DNA from: Kitasatospora sp. NBC_01246
Lineage (GTDB): Bacteria; Actinomycetota; Actinomycetes; Streptomycetales; Streptomycetaceae
Direction of reading: 5' to 3'
DNA: 64,000 bases
Assembly (NCBI RefSeq): GCF_036226505.1
Contig: NZ_CP108484.1
Location: 868,001 to 932,000 of the forward strand
In this document: piece by piece, positions 63,608 to 64,000 of the stretch
How the letters are laid out: the number at the start of each line of letters is the position of its first letter
Position numbering within the stretch: the first letter of the stretch is position 1
Program-made: the position numbers and the translations under genes
Notes under the pieces: model-generated
What the model was told of the DNA's origin: nothing
The model's input: only the letters and a program-made list of their open reading frames with translations
Database searches by the model: none

Positions 63608-64000
63608 CCTCCAGCGACGACCGCCGGACCACGATCGAGGCGGACCCGGCACTCCCCGTCATCCGCATCGTCCGCGAGTTCGACGCCCCACCGGCCCGGG
63701 TGTTCCGCGCCTGGACCGAGCCCGAGCTGGTGGCGCGGTGGCTCGGCCCCAGGGACCGGGTCATGAAGATCGACACCTGGGACGCCCGCACCGGCGGCAG
63801 CTACCGCTACTCCGCACTGGCCGGGGACGGGGCCGGGGACGGGGCCGGGCCGGCGAGTGAGGTGATCGCCTCCTTCTACGGCTCGTTCCACGAAGTCCGC
63901 CGGGACAGCCGGCTCGTCCAGACCTTCACCTTCGAGGGCGTACCGGACGGCGTCTCACTGGAGACCGTGGTCTTCGAGCCGGTCGGCGAAGGCCGCACCC
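63604..64000 (+). CDS. AHSA1/SRPBCC-domain protein (3' end outside window)
   Basis: 132 residues are visible, no stop in the window. The core IRIVREFDAPPARVFRAWTE and PELVARWLGPRDRVM is the opening of SRPBCC/AHSA1 (activator of Hsp90 ATPase-like) proteins; ETVVFEPVGEGR is a following strand. A GDGAGDGAG insert is encoded by tandem GACGGGGCCGGG units. ArsR plus AHSA1 pairs are common in actinobacteria; the partner is thought to bind a small hydrophobic ligand. Confidence 0.9.
   Translation, partial: MTSSDDRRTTIEADPALPVIRIVREFDAPPARVFRAWTEPELVARWLGPRDRVMKIDTWDARTGGSYRYSALAGDGAGDGAGPASEVIASFYGSFHEVRRDSRLVQTFTFEGVPDGVSLETVVFEPVGEGRT

Overview
This is a very GC-rich actinomycete chromosome segment. 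Strongly G/C-biased third codon positions, frequent GTG starts, two ArpA/ScbR-like butyrolactone-receptor-type regulators side by side, a STAS-domain operon and a large PKS/NRPS gene all point to a streptomycete-type organism (Streptomyces, Kitasatospora or a close relative). Genus cannot be fixed from the sequence alone. No rRNA, tRNA, CRISPR array or intact transposase was recognised.

Layout. 1-12.6 kb holds mixed accessory genes: a truncated-at-edge methyltransferase, a stand-alone condensation-like acyltransferase, a DinB-type protein, a sodium:solute symporter with a small membrane partner, a frameshifted KapD-like 3'-5' exonuclease relic, a DUF4291 protein, a secreted four-cysteine protein, an NmrA-like reductase, an acetyltransferase, a RibD/DHFR-like reductase, a winged-helix regulator and a translationally coupled STAS operon. 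12.6-31 kb is metabolic and efflux material: glyoxalase-fold protein, GH15 glycosidase, MFS pump, kinase-fold protein, secreted proteins, dienelactone-hydrolase-like protein, azoreductase, GPP34 protein, class C beta-lactamase-like hydrolase, a TetR-SDR-alcohol dehydrogenase unit with a perfect operator, a DUF3533/YhgE-type membrane protein, an MDR reductase and an orphan glutamate synthase small subunit (gltD).

31.3-47.7 kb is the centre of interest: an MFS exporter followed by one 4458-residue PKS/NRPS protein ordered acyl-AMP ligase, ketoreductase, ACP, ketosynthase, acyltransferase, ACP, class III aminotransferase, luciferase-like monooxygenase, condensation, adenylation, PCP. Its stop codon overlaps the start of a second protein made of a TubC-type docking domain and a lone condensation domain. 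The aminotransferase plus MupA/Atu3671-type monooxygenase pair is known from microginin synthetases, where it makes a 3-amino-2-hydroxy acyl unit, the pharmacophore of aminopeptidase inhibitors such as microginin, bestatin and amastatin. The ketoreductase in the loading module, the missing thioesterase and the terminal free condensation protein make this version unusual. A short peptide-like aminopeptidase inhibitor capped by an alpha-keto- or alpha-hydroxy-acid-derived starter is my best inference.

47.7-64 kb returns to accessory genes: alpha/beta hydrolase, YciI-like, cupin, Tat-exported flavin oxidoreductase, DUF1772 protein, DHA2 efflux pump, acetyltransferase, HemK-like methyltransferase, NAD-dependent DNA ligase, two butyrolactone-receptor-like repressors with candidate operators, a Sel1-repeat protein, a YceI protein, and an ArsR-AHSA1 operon that runs off the right edge.
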